55,580 nucleotides of DNA from Streptomyces fuscichromogenes (lineage in GTDB: Bacteria > Actinomycetota > Actinomycetes > Streptomycetales > Streptomycetaceae), in NCBI RefSeq assembly GCF_014645815.1, contig NZ_BMML01000043.1, forward strand, positions 1 to 55,580. The letters run 5' to 3'. Each line of letters opens with the position of its first letter. The first letter of the stretch is position 1. The notes under the pieces were generated by a model that was not told the origin of the DNA, did not search any database, and worked only from the letters and a program-made list of their open reading frames with translations. Positions 17,264-26,788 of the stretch are shown here, in pieces. The translations under genes and the position numbers were made by a program.

Positions 17264-17901
17264 GTGGACGCTCCCCTCTGCGAAGCAGTTCGCTTGAAGT
17301 GCCATTCGGTGATGCGGAGATCGGTGAAGGTGCCGCCGCGGTCCGTGCCTGCCCACACCAGATGGACGACCGCCTTGTCAGGGCTGCCGTCGCGGCGGGC
17401 GATCGCGGCCTGGACGCGGAACCGTGCGGTGGAGAACGCCGGGGCGACCGCCTGGCCCGCGTCCGGGAAGAGGCCAGGCCACTGGGCGCGGCCGACTCCG
17501 GTGGCGTCCGCACGCAGCAGCGCTCGCCCCGCGGTGAGCAGCTCATGTTCGTCGTGAGCGGGAAGGTCGGCAGGCCAGGCCTTCTCCAGCGAGAGCTGAG
17601 CGGCCTGGTCGCTGGCCACACCCTCGCCGTGCGGTGGCAGAGGTGACTCCGCGTCCGGTGGCGGCGACGCGATGCTCGTCGCGGAGGGCGTCGCGGAGGG
17701 CGTCGTGCGGACGGACGATGGCCGCACGACGGCGGGCGCTGCGGAAACCGGCGACGAACGCGGCGCGGACGATGCGGTCGACGAAACGACCGGGGCCGCT
17801 GCCCCTGGACCATGCGGCATGCCCAGCAGTGCGATGCCGGCGACGGCGAGCACGACGGTGCTCAGCACGAGGAGACGCGGTGGGTGCGGGGGAGTGGTCA
17901 C
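17239..17901 (-). CDS. Membrane-anchored protein of the transfer operon
   Basis: Start GTG 17901 overlaps the upstream stop as GTGA. The 220-residue product has a short cytoplasmic start, one membrane helix (about 11-30), a Ser/Ala/Pro-rich linker to about 85 and a soluble domain with ARFRVQAAIARRDGSPDKAVVHLVWAG and TFTDLRITEWHF. The soluble part alternates short strands and could be an NTF2/VirB8-like fold, but no family is recognised. It is probably exported and part of the secretion channel by position. Confidence 0.65.
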   Translation of the reverse strand: MTTPPHPPRLLVLSTVVLAVAGIALLGMPHGPGAAAPVVSSTASSAPRSSPVSAAPAVVRPSSVRTTPSATPSATSIASPPPDAESPLPPHGEGVASDQAAQLSLEKAWPADLPAHDEHELLTAGRALLRADATGVGRAQWPGLFPDAGQAVAPAFSTARFRVQAAIARRDGSPDKAVVHLVWAGTDRGGTFTDLRITEWHFKRTASQRGASTWTPQPRT

Positions 17902-19046
17902 AGCAGCCGTGCTCCCCCCGCGTAGCCGGACATCGTGCTGACCGCGTCCAGGCGGACGGTGGTGCCCGGGCGGGCGGCGTTGATCATGCGACCGTTCCCC
18001 GCGTAGATACCGACGTGATAGATCGTGGAGTCGTGTCCGGGGGCGTAGGCGAAAAAGACGAGGTCGCCCACCTTGAGGACACCGGTACCGAGGCTGGAGG
18101 GGATCCGCTGCCCGACACCGGCCTGCGCGGCCGCGGTCCGCGGCAACTGGACGCCGGCCCTGGCGTAGGCGTACAGGGTCAGGCCCGAGCAGTCGAAGCC
18201 CTTGATAGAGGTGCCGCTCTTGCCACTGGGGGAGCAGCAGATCCCGTACGACGGGCCCTGGGCGTTGCCGCCGCCCCACGAGTAGGGGACACCACGCTGG
18301 GAGAGCGCCGCCTCGATGACGGTGCGGACCTTCGCGGTGACGTTTGTCAGGTTCGGGTCCTCGGCGGCCGCGGTGTACTGGTCGATCCAGCCCAGCACCG
18401 TCGCGACGTACTCACTGGAGTGGTTGTAGTGCAGGATCGCGGCCTTGAGCTGCGTGCGCTGGGTGAGGTCGCGGCCCGTCCCGCACAGGTAGACGGCGGC
18501 GCCGAGCGCGGCGTCGTCGGCGTTGTGCGGGTCGGCGACCTTGTCGCCGTTGGCGTCTTCGCCGATCGACGCCCAGGTGGAGGGCAGGAACTGGAAGGGG
18601 CCGACCGCACGTTCCCCGGTCGAGGTGCCGTCCCAGCGTCCGTTGTCGGTGTCCGCGACGGGGGTGGTGTTGCCGCCCTGGCCGGAGCCGTTGAGGAGGA
18701 CTCCGTAGATCTTCGGGCGGATGTCTCCGTTGGCGGCGATGCTGTGGCCGATGGCGTGGTTGGACTCGACCTTGGCGATCCCCGCGAGGATCGGCCAGCG
18801 CATGCCCCGGCACTTCGGCACGTACGTTGCGACCTGCTGGATGGCCTTCTTGTAGGCGGCGAGCATCCGCGCGGGGATGTCCGCGGCACTGCCGCCCTGG
18901 GCGATCCCGCCGTCGTCCTCGTCCGCCTTCAGTGCCACGTACGCGCTGATCGCGTTCCCCACCGGTGCGGCGCAGCACACGGCGGCGAACAGCAGCAGCA
19001 CCACCACACAGCCCCAGCGCGCCAGACGGCGCCGGCCCTTCCTCAC
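17898..19046 (-). CDS. Lytic transglycosylase / NlpC-P60 wall hydrolase
   Basis: A signal or anchor helix (about 11-30) leads to a transglycosylase domain (about 80-215) with the catalytic Glu94 in KVESNHA and the GPFQFLPSTW motif, then an NlpC/P60 domain (about 235-382) with Cys286 in GFDCSGL, His344 in YHVGIY and Asn356 as third catalytic residue. The two activities cut the glycan backbone and peptide stems, like VirB1/TcpG/CwlT enzymes that open the wall for the transfer channel. The start overlaps the VirB6-like stop as GTGA. Domains are complete. Confidence 0.88.
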   Translation of the reverse strand: MRKGRRRLARWGCVVVLLLFAAVCCAAPVGNAISAYVALKADEDDGGIAQGGSAADIPARMLAAYKKAIQQVATYVPKCRGMRWPILAGIAKVESNHAIGHSIAANGDIRPKIYGVLLNGSGQGGNTTPVADTDNGRWDGTSTGERAVGPFQFLPSTWASIGEDANGDKVADPHNADDAALGAAVYLCGTGRDLTQRTQLKAAILHYNHSSEYVATVLGWIDQYTAAAEDPNLTNVTAKVRTVIEAALSQRGVPYSWGGGNAQGPSYGICCSPSGKSGTSIKGFDCSGLTLYAYARAGVQLPRTAAAQAGVGQRIPSSLGTGVLKVGDLVFFAYAPGHDSTIYHVGIYAGNGRMINAARPGTTVRLDAVSTMSGYAGGARLL

Positions 19047-21922
19047 TCGCTCTCACCGTCCTGCGGCGGCTGCTCCTGCTCCTGGCGCAGGAGCTCGGCG
19101 TCGGCTGCGGTCCGGCGCAGCAACTCCTGGAACCGCCTCCTCGCCTCGTCACGCGTGCTGCCGCTCACGTTTCCGCCACCGGGAAGGACCGCCCCGGGCC
19201 CGCCGGGTACGGGGCGACGCCGTGGCGCTCCGCCTCGAAGCCGCGTCGGGGACGTCGGCGGGGAGGGCGGCCCGCTGCCCGCTCCTGCCGCGGGCGTGCG
19301 AGGCGGCGTCGGCGCTGAGGTGGGAGAGGCAGGAGGCGCCGGGAGGGGGCCGGAGCGGCGGGTGGGCTGGGAAGATCGGCCGGCTGCCGGGGAAGGCGGG
19401 GCGGGGGGAGTCGTGGGAGTGGACAGGCGGCGAGTGAACGGGACGGCAGCCCCACGGTCGTCCGTGTGGTCCCGCAACGTCCGGCCGACATGCCGGCCGG
19501 TGTCGGCCCAAGCCCTGCCGTCCTCGCGGACGGTGTTGCCCCAGACGTGAACCTGCTGTTGGGCGTCCTGGGTGAACCGCGATCGGCCCTCCCGCGCCGG
19601 ACGGACCGTGACTGGCAGACCGTAGGTCGCCCCGTACACCGTCCGGCCGCTCCGGTTGAGAATGCGGTACCCGCGGTACCGCACGAGCCGGTTGTGGGCG
19701 CGCGTCGCCAGCAGCGTGCGGTCGGAGTTCTGGTCGTGAAGCACCTCGCCCGACCGACGGTTGACGATCTGACCGTCCTCGTTGCGGTAGCGGTCTGCCG
19801 GACCGCCAGGCCGCAGCGGACCACCGCCGCCGAGGCCGCCGTTGGGTCCGCCGCCGCCGTCGTCGCCGTCCGTACCGCCGGAGTGTTCGTCGCCGCCCGC
19901 CGTGGGCTTGCGCCACTTCGCGAGCTGTTCGTCGTCCGGGCGGCGGCCGATCAGCAGACCGTACGCGCCCCGTAGCCCCAGCCGGGCTCCCAGCCCGCCC
20001 ACCGCCGCGGCCGCGGTCAGGGGGGCCAGACCGCGTCCTGCTTCCGCTGTGGCGTCGGCGAGGATCCCGCCGGTGTCCACCGGCATGCCCGTGCCGTCGA
20101 ACAGGGAAGTGAGTGCGCCCATCAGCCGCTGGCGGGTGCCGAGCGTCCCGTACCGGCCGCCGCCGGCGAGCAGGCGCAGCCCGCCGCCGTATCCGCCCAG
20201 TGCGGCAGGGGAGTTCATCGCGAGCGCGGCGCCGAGTTCGGAGGTGTCGCCGGGCATGTGGGTGCCGCCGACCTTGGCGTAGCGCATCCGCATGGCCATG
20301 CGTCGGCCGAAGGAGGTGATGCCGGTCAGCAGCCGACGGTGTCCGGCCGCCCCCGCGATGGCCAGCACGTCGATGAGCAGGATCCGTTCCACCATCAGGT
20401 CGGGACCGTTGGTGACGGTCGCGTCGATGGCGATCCCGAAGGCCGGGATGAACGCGCAGATCGCGACGACGGCCATGATGGCGATGCCCCACAGGGACAG
20501 CCACTTCCACACCGACTGCCGGGCCGGGCCGGGCAGCATGCCCGCCACGAACGTGACCCCGCCGACTGCCGCAGCCCCCACGCACACGCCCTGGGTACCC
20601 AGCAGCACGATCGCGCTGGACAGCAGCATCCCGCAGATGAACAGCGCGGCGATCAGCAGCAGCAACGCACCGCCGACCCGCCACCACGTGGGCTCCTCGG
20701 CGTAGGAGGCACACGCTTTGCCGACGTCCCCGGCGTTCTTCATGTCGGCGAGGAAGGCGGCGAACTCCCGATCATCCTCACTGGTGATCGCTGTGGACGC
20801 GCTGAGCAGGTCGCTTCCGGAGGTCAACCCCGGCAGCCCCCCGGTGGTGCCGGCTTCACACAGCTGCTTGCCGGGGCCGTTGATTCCGGCGCAGTTGTCC
20901 GTGCTGTCCTCCTCGCAGTACTTCTTCGCGGGGCCGTGGAGCAGAGAGCAGGCGTCCGTTTTCTTGTTCTGCTCCTCGCAGTACTTGCGAGCTGGCTTGG
21001 CGAGCGAGTCGCAGTCCGCCGTGCTGCCGCTGTCGTCTACGCTGCCGGAGGCCTTGTATCCGCCGGAGACCCACTTGAGATGGACGGCGTAGGCCTTGAG
21101 GTCGGATTTCTTGGCGGGATCGAGGATGCGCCCGTACTCCAGCAGCATGTAGGGCTTGACGATCAAGGCGTTGGTGATCGAGTCCTGCAGGGGCCGGGCC
21201 ACATCTTCGGCGGAGACGGGGGCTTCGTCTTCCTGCTGCAGGCATTTGAGTTCGGCGTTGCCCGCCATGCCCGCGCACGGGTCAGTACTGGCGACCTTGC
21301 CGCCCCAGTCGTAGGAGTTGACGCTCTGCTGGGCGACTTCTGCGGCTACCTGCTGGGCCTGGCCCAGCGGCCCGTCCTGGCCGAGCAGGGTGTCGGGGCG
21401 GATGAGAGCGGACGCGGCGATCGCCCCGATGAGGAGAGTGAGGAAGATTTCCCCCAGGCCTCGACCGACCCGCCCCCGCACGATCATGAACCCGGCGAAC
21501 ACGAATGCCCAGGCGAGCAGAAGACCCTTCAACCCGATCGTGTCAACGACGACGCTGTAGTAGGTGTCGGCGATCTTCTGCGCGGGGCGGGCGAGAACCT
21601 TCAGCAGGGGAAACCGGAACGCGACCTCGATCGCCCAGCCGGCCAGCCCGACCAGCAGCCGGATCAGGGTGAACAGCCCAGACAAACTGAACGCCAGGGC
21701 TTGCCCTTTGAAGTTGATGATCGAGCCGCCCGAGGAGCCGAGGTCGTACCCGTTGATCGGCACCCCCTCGGACGAGGTGATGTTCAGCGGGGCAAGCAGG
21801 TCCCCCGTCTCGCTCGTACTGCTGGCCGCATACACGACCTGGGTGTTGACCATCAGGAACACGCCGGTGAGCAAGACGACGAAACCGGCCGAGCGCAGGG
21901 TCGCGCGGTCTGGGCGGAACAT
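19043..21922 (-). CDS. VirB6/TrbL-like polytopic channel protein
   Basis: The 959-residue product begins with a signal-like helix, then several membrane helices (about 75-110, 130-190) and a second group near 405-510. Between them is an outer loop with three Cys-rich units ending in PARKYCEE, PAKKYCEE and PGKQLCEA (about 300-345). After the membrane part comes a 350-residue soluble tail, Gly-rich near 700, with GATYGLPVTVRPAREGRSRF, and a Pro-rich end. Long VirB6 proteins with extra soluble parts are typical of Gram-positive conjugation systems. It is one base downstream of its neighbour's stop. Confidence 0.75.
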   Translation of the reverse strand: MFRPDRATLRSAGFVVLLTGVFLMVNTQVVYAASSTSETGDLLAPLNITSSEGVPINGYDLGSSGGSIINFKGQALAFSLSGLFTLIRLLVGLAGWAIEVAFRFPLLKVLARPAQKIADTYYSVVVDTIGLKGLLLAWAFVFAGFMIVRGRVGRGLGEIFLTLLIGAIAASALIRPDTLLGQDGPLGQAQQVAAEVAQQSVNSYDWGGKVASTDPCAGMAGNAELKCLQQEDEAPVSAEDVARPLQDSITNALIVKPYMLLEYGRILDPAKKSDLKAYAVHLKWVSGGYKASGSVDDSGSTADCDSLAKPARKYCEEQNKKTDACSLLHGPAKKYCEEDSTDNCAGINGPGKQLCEAGTTGGLPGLTSGSDLLSASTAITSEDDREFAAFLADMKNAGDVGKACASYAEEPTWWRVGGALLLLIAALFICGMLLSSAIVLLGTQGVCVGAAAVGGVTFVAGMLPGPARQSVWKWLSLWGIAIMAVVAICAFIPAFGIAIDATVTNGPDLMVERILLIDVLAIAGAAGHRRLLTGITSFGRRMAMRMRYAKVGGTHMPGDTSELGAALAMNSPAALGGYGGGLRLLAGGGRYGTLGTRQRLMGALTSLFDGTGMPVDTGGILADATAEAGRGLAPLTAAAAVGGLGARLGLRGAYGLLIGRRPDDEQLAKWRKPTAGGDEHSGGTDGDDGGGGPNGGLGGGGPLRPGGPADRYRNEDGQIVNRRSGEVLHDQNSDRTLLATRAHNRLVRYRGYRILNRSGRTVYGATYGLPVTVRPAREGRSRFTQDAQQQVHVWGNTVREDGRAWADTGRHVGRTLRDHTDDRGAAVPFTRRLSTPTTPPAPPSPAAGRSSQPTRRSGPLPAPPASPTSAPTPPRTPAAGAGSGPPSPPTSPTRLRGGAPRRRPVPGGPGAVLPGGGNVSGSTRDEARRRFQELLRRTAADAELLRQEQEQPPQDGESE

Positions 21923-21923
21923 G

Positions 21924-22274
21924 TCAGCCCCGCCTCTGCCGTGCGGCGGGCCGCAGCCGCCACACCATCAGGGCCGCCACACCCGCACAGACCGGCACCA
22001 GCCGCCATGCTGCACCGGACACGGCATGCCGGTCCGCCGCGGCCTCGGTGGAGGTGCCGCGCTCGCAGTAGGCCTTAGCCGCGCCGACGACCAGGTCACA
22101 CGGGCCGTGGTGCGCGCCGTCTGCGCTGGCGGCGAACGCCTTCCCGGTATGCGGCCACCACGCGTCCGGCAGGATCACCCCGAGGACGACCGCGCCGATA
22201 GCCACGATGATCAAGATGACGATGCTGGCCGCCGCAGCGATGCGCCGGGAGCGGTCCCAGGACGCGGTGGTCAT
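21924..22274 (-). CDS. Small two-helix membrane protein of transfer operon
   Basis: The 116-residue protein has membrane helices near residues 11-35 and 85-107 and an outer loop with CDLVVGAAKAYCERG. The C...AYCE pattern resembles the Cys-rich units of the adjacent VirB6-like protein, so the two loops may meet outside the membrane. ATG at 22274 overlaps the VirB4 stop as ATGA. No family recognised. Confidence 0.65.
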   Translation of the reverse strand: MTTASWDRSRRIAAAASIVILIIVAIGAVVLGVILPDAWWPHTGKAFAASADGAHHGPCDLVVGAAKAYCERGTSTEAAADRHAVSGAAWRLVPVCAGVAALMVWRLRPAARQRRG

Positions 22275-24955
22275 CCGACGTGCTCCTTCGACTCGACATT
22301 CACGGCCCCGCCGGCATCGGCGGCGGACGCGGCCGCGCTGGGGCGGCGTCCCGGTGTGGTGGTGACGGACGTGGTGATACGCGCGATGCGGGGGATGGAG
22401 ACCTTGATGCGGCCGGTGTTCTGCCGGGGGCAGGTCAGCAGGAACTCGCCCTCCCGGCCCCGCTGGCCGACAGGGGACAGCCCCGTGGTCACCAGCCGCA
22501 CCAACGCCGCGTCGCTCGGGTCGAGCCCGACGAACTCCAGCCCCCGGCGGGCGCGTTCACGGTCCGTGGTGCGGGCGAGGGCGCGGTAGGCCATCAGGCC
22601 GCGATCGGGGCCGAGTTCCTCGGCGTCATGGGATCCGGCGAGCAGGCCAGCACCGTGCTTTCGGCCGTCGTGGAGGATCTCGTGGACCAGGGCGGTGCCC
22701 TCGGCCGACGAGGTGAGCCAGTACAGCTCGTCCGCCACGACCGCCGTGAACCGTTCCGGGTCCTCAAACGCGGTCTGCCGGGCGATCGCCGCGATCAGGT
22801 AGAGCACCGCCCGGCCGATGAGCGCCTCCAGCGGCTGCTGGTGCAGAACCTCGGGCTTGTCGAACGCGGCCTTCGGCGGCAACTTCAGGCCGGTCGTGGT
22901 GATCACGATCATGTCGGAGGCGCTGGAGGCGTCCAGCCGCACCGGCGGCAGCGTGGGGTCGAAGACCATGCGGGCCAGCGAGTTGGTGGCGACGACGCGG
23001 ACGAGGCCGGCGAGGGTCGTCGCGGCGTCCTGCCGTTTTCCTGCCTCGTTTGCGGCCATCTCCTCCAGGACTTCAAGGACGCGGTGCATGGAGGGCGCCG
23101 GGCCGGCGGCGGCCTGCTCGACGGCGTGGTGCAGGACCTCGCCGCTGGTACTCATCGGGCCGATGCCGAGCTGCAGAGTGAGATACGACAGGGCGTAGTG
23201 GCGGCCTTCCGGGCCATCGAACATCCTCAGCGGGTCGATGCTCACCTCGGCGCGGGCGGCGTCGATGATCTGGGCGCGGCCCCGGGCCGCGGTGCGGGCG
23301 AAGCTCGCCCACTCGCGGACCGGGGTGCGGTCGATGCAGATCGCGCAGCCGCCTCGCGCCCACACTGCCTCCGCGATCAGCTTCTGCAGCACGCTCTTAC
23401 CGGCGCCGAGATCCCCGACGATCCCCATCGAGGCCGAGGCGTCCACCTTGGGCGCGTCCGCCACATTGATCATCACCGGGCGGGTCGTGCCGCTGTCCAG
23501 GTCGATACCGAGGAACATCCCGTTCGGGTCACCGACCTCCGCGGTGGTGAAGGCCCCGCCCAGCGCCCAGTCCTCGCTGACCTGGTGCTGGGTGAACTCC
23601 CGGACCACCCCGGGCCGTACGGTGCCGGGCAGCCCCAGGGTGAACAGCGCCTCCTGCAGGCCGGCTGGGCGCACCGCCCGGTAGTCCGCACCGCCGAGCA
23701 GCGCGGCCAGAGCACGGGCCCGGGCATCGCACACGGCGGCGGTCGGCCCCCACACGGTCAGGACGGTCACCGACTGGACCTCGACCTCGACGGAGGTACG
23801 GGACAGACGAGCGTCCAGCTCGCCGAGGTCGCGGGCGGCCTCGGCGAGCGAGGCGGGCATGCCCGTGGGCCGGGCGTCGTACTGGTCGGCCTGGTCGACC
23901 AACTCGTTCTTCTTGCGCCGCACCTGGTCGCGGGCCTTCTCCGCGGGCACCAGCGTGAGGTCGACGGTGTAGTCGACGGGGAAGTCGAGCAGCTCCAGCT
24001 GCGCGAACAGATCCGCGGCATCCTGGCCGACCGCGGGCGGGCACTCGGCCAGCGCCAGCTGCGCCTGGTAGCCGACACCGGCGTCGGACTCCACCTGCAG
24101 CCAGCGCCGCCCCAGCGGCGAGCCGGTGTTCAGCCGCCACCAGGCCGTGCGGCCTGACCGGGTGATCCGGCCTGCACTCTTGAGCTCGTCGGCATCGTCG
24201 AGTTCGGGATCGATGCCGCCCTCCTGCAGCCGGACCTGGCCGAGATCGGCGTAGCTGGGGGAGCGCAGGACGCCGCCCCGGATCTGCCCGCCGTACAGGT
24301 CGCTGCTCTCGGCCTCGGCGAGCAGCGGCTCGGGCAGGCCGCGGTGGAGCGCGTGCTGGATCATCCACACGATCTCCGCCGGGCTGGCGGGACGGAAGGC
24401 GAGGCCGCCGGCGAGCGCGGCCTCCACCCGGGAAGCCTGTTCGCGGTAGGCGTTCACCTCGCGCCGGGCCACCGGCACGGGCGCGATACCCAACATCGGC
24501 GCGATCTCGGCCCATGCCGCGCCCACGGACGCCGACACCTGCAGGCCGGTGCCTTCCGTCTGCAGGGGCACGGCCAGCCACAGGGTGCGGCGGTGCATCT
24601 CCTGGTCGTCCAGCAGGCTCAGGGCGGCCTCGACGTTCTCCACCCACGGGTGCCGGCCCGTGCCCGGTGCCTGCTCGGCCGGTTCGATGCCCTCGATCAT
24701 GCGCAGGGCGATCTCACCCGGGTCGACCTGCGCGCACAGCCCGTACAGGCGCGGTGCCCCGGACAGCGAGCGGATCAAGTGGGTGATCTTGGCGAGCTGT
24801 TCGTCGCGGACCGCAGCGGGCAGGTAGGTGCCCTGCATGGTGTCCTCACGCTGGCCCTGCGCGTCCGGTCCGGGGTGCAGGCGGTAGAGGGCCCACACGC
24901 TGCCGTGCGTCGACCACACGAGGTGCCCGGCGATGTGACGGATCGGAACCCTCAC
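22271..24955 (-). CDS. VirB4-family conjugation ATPase
   Basis: The 894-residue protein has a long N-terminal region, Walker A GDLGAGKSVLQK near residue 510 and Walker B FTAVVADELYWL near 733, with a downstream KHGAGLLAGSHDAEELG segment. This is the usual VirB4/TraC/TcpF-type ATPase order and length. It energises assembly of the type IV secretion channel at the membrane. GTG at 24955 overlaps the upstream stop as GTGA, so it is translated as part of the transfer operon. Confidence 0.88.
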   Translation of the reverse strand: MRVPIRHIAGHLVWSTHGSVWALYRLHPGPDAQGQREDTMQGTYLPAAVRDEQLAKITHLIRSLSGAPRLYGLCAQVDPGEIALRMIEGIEPAEQAPGTGRHPWVENVEAALSLLDDQEMHRRTLWLAVPLQTEGTGLQVSASVGAAWAEIAPMLGIAPVPVARREVNAYREQASRVEAALAGGLAFRPASPAEIVWMIQHALHRGLPEPLLAEAESSDLYGGQIRGGVLRSPSYADLGQVRLQEGGIDPELDDADELKSAGRITRSGRTAWWRLNTGSPLGRRWLQVESDAGVGYQAQLALAECPPAVGQDAADLFAQLELLDFPVDYTVDLTLVPAEKARDQVRRKKNELVDQADQYDARPTGMPASLAEAARDLGELDARLSRTSVEVEVQSVTVLTVWGPTAAVCDARARALAALLGGADYRAVRPAGLQEALFTLGLPGTVRPGVVREFTQHQVSEDWALGGAFTTAEVGDPNGMFLGIDLDSGTTRPVMINVADAPKVDASASMGIVGDLGAGKSVLQKLIAEAVWARGGCAICIDRTPVREWASFARTAARGRAQIIDAARAEVSIDPLRMFDGPEGRHYALSYLTLQLGIGPMSTSGEVLHHAVEQAAAGPAPSMHRVLEVLEEMAANEAGKRQDAATTLAGLVRVVATNSLARMVFDPTLPPVRLDASSASDMIVITTTGLKLPPKAAFDKPEVLHQQPLEALIGRAVLYLIAAIARQTAFEDPERFTAVVADELYWLTSSAEGTALVHEILHDGRKHGAGLLAGSHDAEELGPDRGLMAYRALARTTDRERARRGLEFVGLDPSDAALVRLVTTGLSPVGQRGREGEFLLTCPRQNTGRIKVSIPRIARITTSVTTTPGRRPSAAASAADAGGAVNVESKEHVG

Positions 24956-25524
24956 CGGACACCCCCACCCTGCTGCGCGAGCGCGAGCAACTGCTGCACA
25001 CCCGACACCGGCCCCGCCGGCACTGCGGGTCCTGTCGGCTCCGGACGGCTGTGCGGCGTAGAGGAGCTCCGGGCGCCGGGCAGCTTCAGCGGCGCTCGAT
25101 GTGCGGGCCGCCGAGCCAGCCCGGCCTCATCCGCACCGGGCACGGGCGCCCCTTCGATGGTGAAACCGCCGAGCAGCGGCTGAGGGGCGCGGTCGCGGGC
25201 GGCCCGCCCTCCGATCCGGCCTCCTCGCGGCTGCCAGCCGAGCAGCAGCCAGCCGAGGGCGGCCTGCAGCGGGGCCCGGCCCCGGATCTTCGGCTGGCGT
25301 ACCGCCCAGATCGCCAGCAGCCACGCGACGATGGGGACGGGCCCCATCCACGTCCACCAGCCGATCGTCTTGATTAGGAGGAAGCCGCCGCCGACGGCGA
25401 GTGCGATCTGCGCCGGGGTGTAGGGGCCGAGAGGGATCTTCCAGTCGGCGACCTTGCCCAGCACCCAGGGGTGACGGCGCGCGGCGGTGTAGTAGCGGCC
25501 CACCCGGGCCGCGGCCGCGGTCAC
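24952..25524 (-). CDS. PrgI/VirB3-like membrane protein
   Basis: The 190-residue product has two closely spaced membrane helices (about 37-58 and 60-78), a short basic region and a Pro-rich C-terminal tail. Position directly before VirB4 and the hairpin topology fit VirB3/PrgI proteins, which dock the ATPase to the membrane. Sequence similarity is not obvious to me, so the family call rests on topology and gene order. GTG start overlaps the upstream stop as GTGA. Confidence 0.6.
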   Translation of the reverse strand: MTAAAARVGRYYTAARRHPWVLGKVADWKIPLGPYTPAQIALAVGGGFLLIKTIGWWTWMGPVPIVAWLLAIWAVRQPKIRGRAPLQAALGWLLLGWQPRGGRIGGRAARDRAPQPLLGGFTIEGAPVPGADEAGLARRPAHRAPLKLPGARSSSTPHSRPEPTGPAVPAGPVSGVQQLLALAQQGGGVR

Positions 25525-25862
25525 AGCCAGCCTCCGACGCCCGGAGCGTGGTCACGGGAAACGGGGAGCTCGGACCGGACGAGGCCCGGCGCGGCCGGTG
25601 CGCCCTTGGCCGGGTTCTTCACCTCGTCCTCGAACATGTTGGCGAGGCTGTCGCGGGAGTTGTACAGCCCGAGCGCGATGATCATCAGCAACAGGGCGCC
25701 GATGCCGGCCTTCAGCGAGAACTTCTGGACCATGACCACGACGACCAGCACCAGGAGACCGGCCTGCAGGCCCTTGGTCGCCCACTCCTTGAACATGTCG
25801 ATCCAGCTGTTACCGAGGTCGTTGAGCTGCCCCGCGAGCATCAGGGAATGCACCGTGTTCAC
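25521..25862 (-). CDS. Small VirB2-like membrane protein
   Basis: GTG at 25862 overlaps the TcpC-like stop as GTGA; a longer frame upstream lies within that gene. The 113-residue protein has a short amphipathic start and two adjacent hydrophobic helices (about 31-50 and 55-75) separated by KFSLKAG, then an acidic hydrophilic tail. The topology is that of small VirB2/TrbC pilin-like or TcpD-like subunits of conjugation channels. Function is inferred from place and topology. Confidence 0.6.
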   Translation of the reverse strand: MNTVHSLMLAGQLNDLGNSWIDMFKEWATKGLQAGLLVLVVVVMVQKFSLKAGIGALLLMIIALGLYNSRDSLANMFEDEVKNPAKGAPAAPGLVRSELPVSRDHAPGVGGWL

Positions 25863-26788
25863 CGGGCACCTCCGCCCTGGGCGGTCCCGGACTCCAGCGC
25901 GGCGACCTCCCACCGGCCCGAGCGGGCCTTGAGAGTGAGTTCGTACGCCAGCGGCCACCGTCCGCCCGCGTCCTGGGCTTCCACCCGGACCAGCACGCGC
26001 ACCTTCGTGCCGTCGGCCGGCACCTTCTCGGCGGCCGCGGCCTCCTCGACGGCCAAGACCTGCTCGACAGAGACCGCCGTGTACGGGGCGGGGGAGACGG
26101 CGGTGAGGTTCACCCCAGGAGCGAAGTAGCGGTCGACCTCTCCGGACCCGGTCAGATAAGCGGCGAGGAACTCGCCGAGCGCAGAGGACAGATCACCGTC
26201 CGGAACGCTCACGCCATACGGTGACGCGGGCACCTTGGCCCGGGCCGGGCCGGCCACCACGCCGGGCACACCGGTCACCGCGAACGAGCTACCGGACCGG
26301 TCGGCGACCACCGGCACGGCGTAGTAGCGCACCGAGCCGCCGGCGTATTGCGCAGCCACGGTCACCGACCACGCCCCAGTGCCGCGCTGCGCGCTGCGCA
26401 CCGCCGTCACTGACTGCGGCGCCGACTGCGCATCGGCGCCCGGCTCGGGCAGGTCGACGTCCGGCGCCAGCGCCTGCGCAAGCCGCGCCTGCGCACTCGT
26501 CTCGTCGCCCGCGCTACTGCGCAACCAGGCGCCAAGGAACACCTGCGCATAGCCGCTCGGGTTGCCGGCGGCCGCAGTGCGCACCGCGGTGGGCTTGTCC
26601 GAAGTGGCCGCCTGGACCGTGGTCGGGGTGGAGGCGACGGCGACGCACAGGGCGATCGGGCCGGCCGCGATGACGGTCCAGACCGCCACACGCGAGAGGC
26701 GGACGCGGCGTCGCATCGCCTCCAGGCGGGCGCCCGCCACCATCGGAGCAGCGGCCTCGCTCTGTGAGGCCTGCAGGCCAGGGGACAT
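25859..26788 (-). CDS. TcpC-like conjugation channel protein
   Basis: ATG at 26788 has GGGAG seven bases upstream; a TTG two codons earlier is less likely. The 309-residue protein has a cytoplasmic start, one membrane helix (about 36-58) and two consecutive NTF2-like domains outside the membrane, the second with LSSALGEFLAAYLTGSGEVDRYFAPG. This is the TcpC/VirB8 layout. It is the first gene of the transfer operon. The first third of its coding sequence carries eight TGCGCA palindromes in two different reading phases, so the gene end doubles as part of the adjacent control or origin region. Confidence 0.75.
   Translation of the reverse strand: MSPGLQASQSEAAAPMVAGARLEAMRRRVRLSRVAVWTVIAAGPIALCVAVASTPTTVQAATSDKPTAVRTAAAGNPSGYAQVFLGAWLRSSAGDETSAQARLAQALAPDVDLPEPGADAQSAPQSVTAVRSAQRGTGAWSVTVAAQYAGGSVRYYAVPVVADRSGSSFAVTGVPGVVAGPARAKVPASPYGVSVPDGDLSSALGEFLAAYLTGSGEVDRYFAPGVNLTAVSPAPYTAVSVEQVLAVEEAAAAEKVPADGTKVRVLVRVEAQDAGGRWPLAYELTLKARSGRWEVAALESGTAQGGGAR

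Noticed and set aside
14687..17557. Very long open frame on the plus strand opposite the coupling protein
   Set aside because: It is antisense to a gene with clear Walker motifs; long antisense frames are expected at this GC content. The same holds for plus-strand frames opposite VirB4 (22280-24157) and VirB6 (20258-22078).
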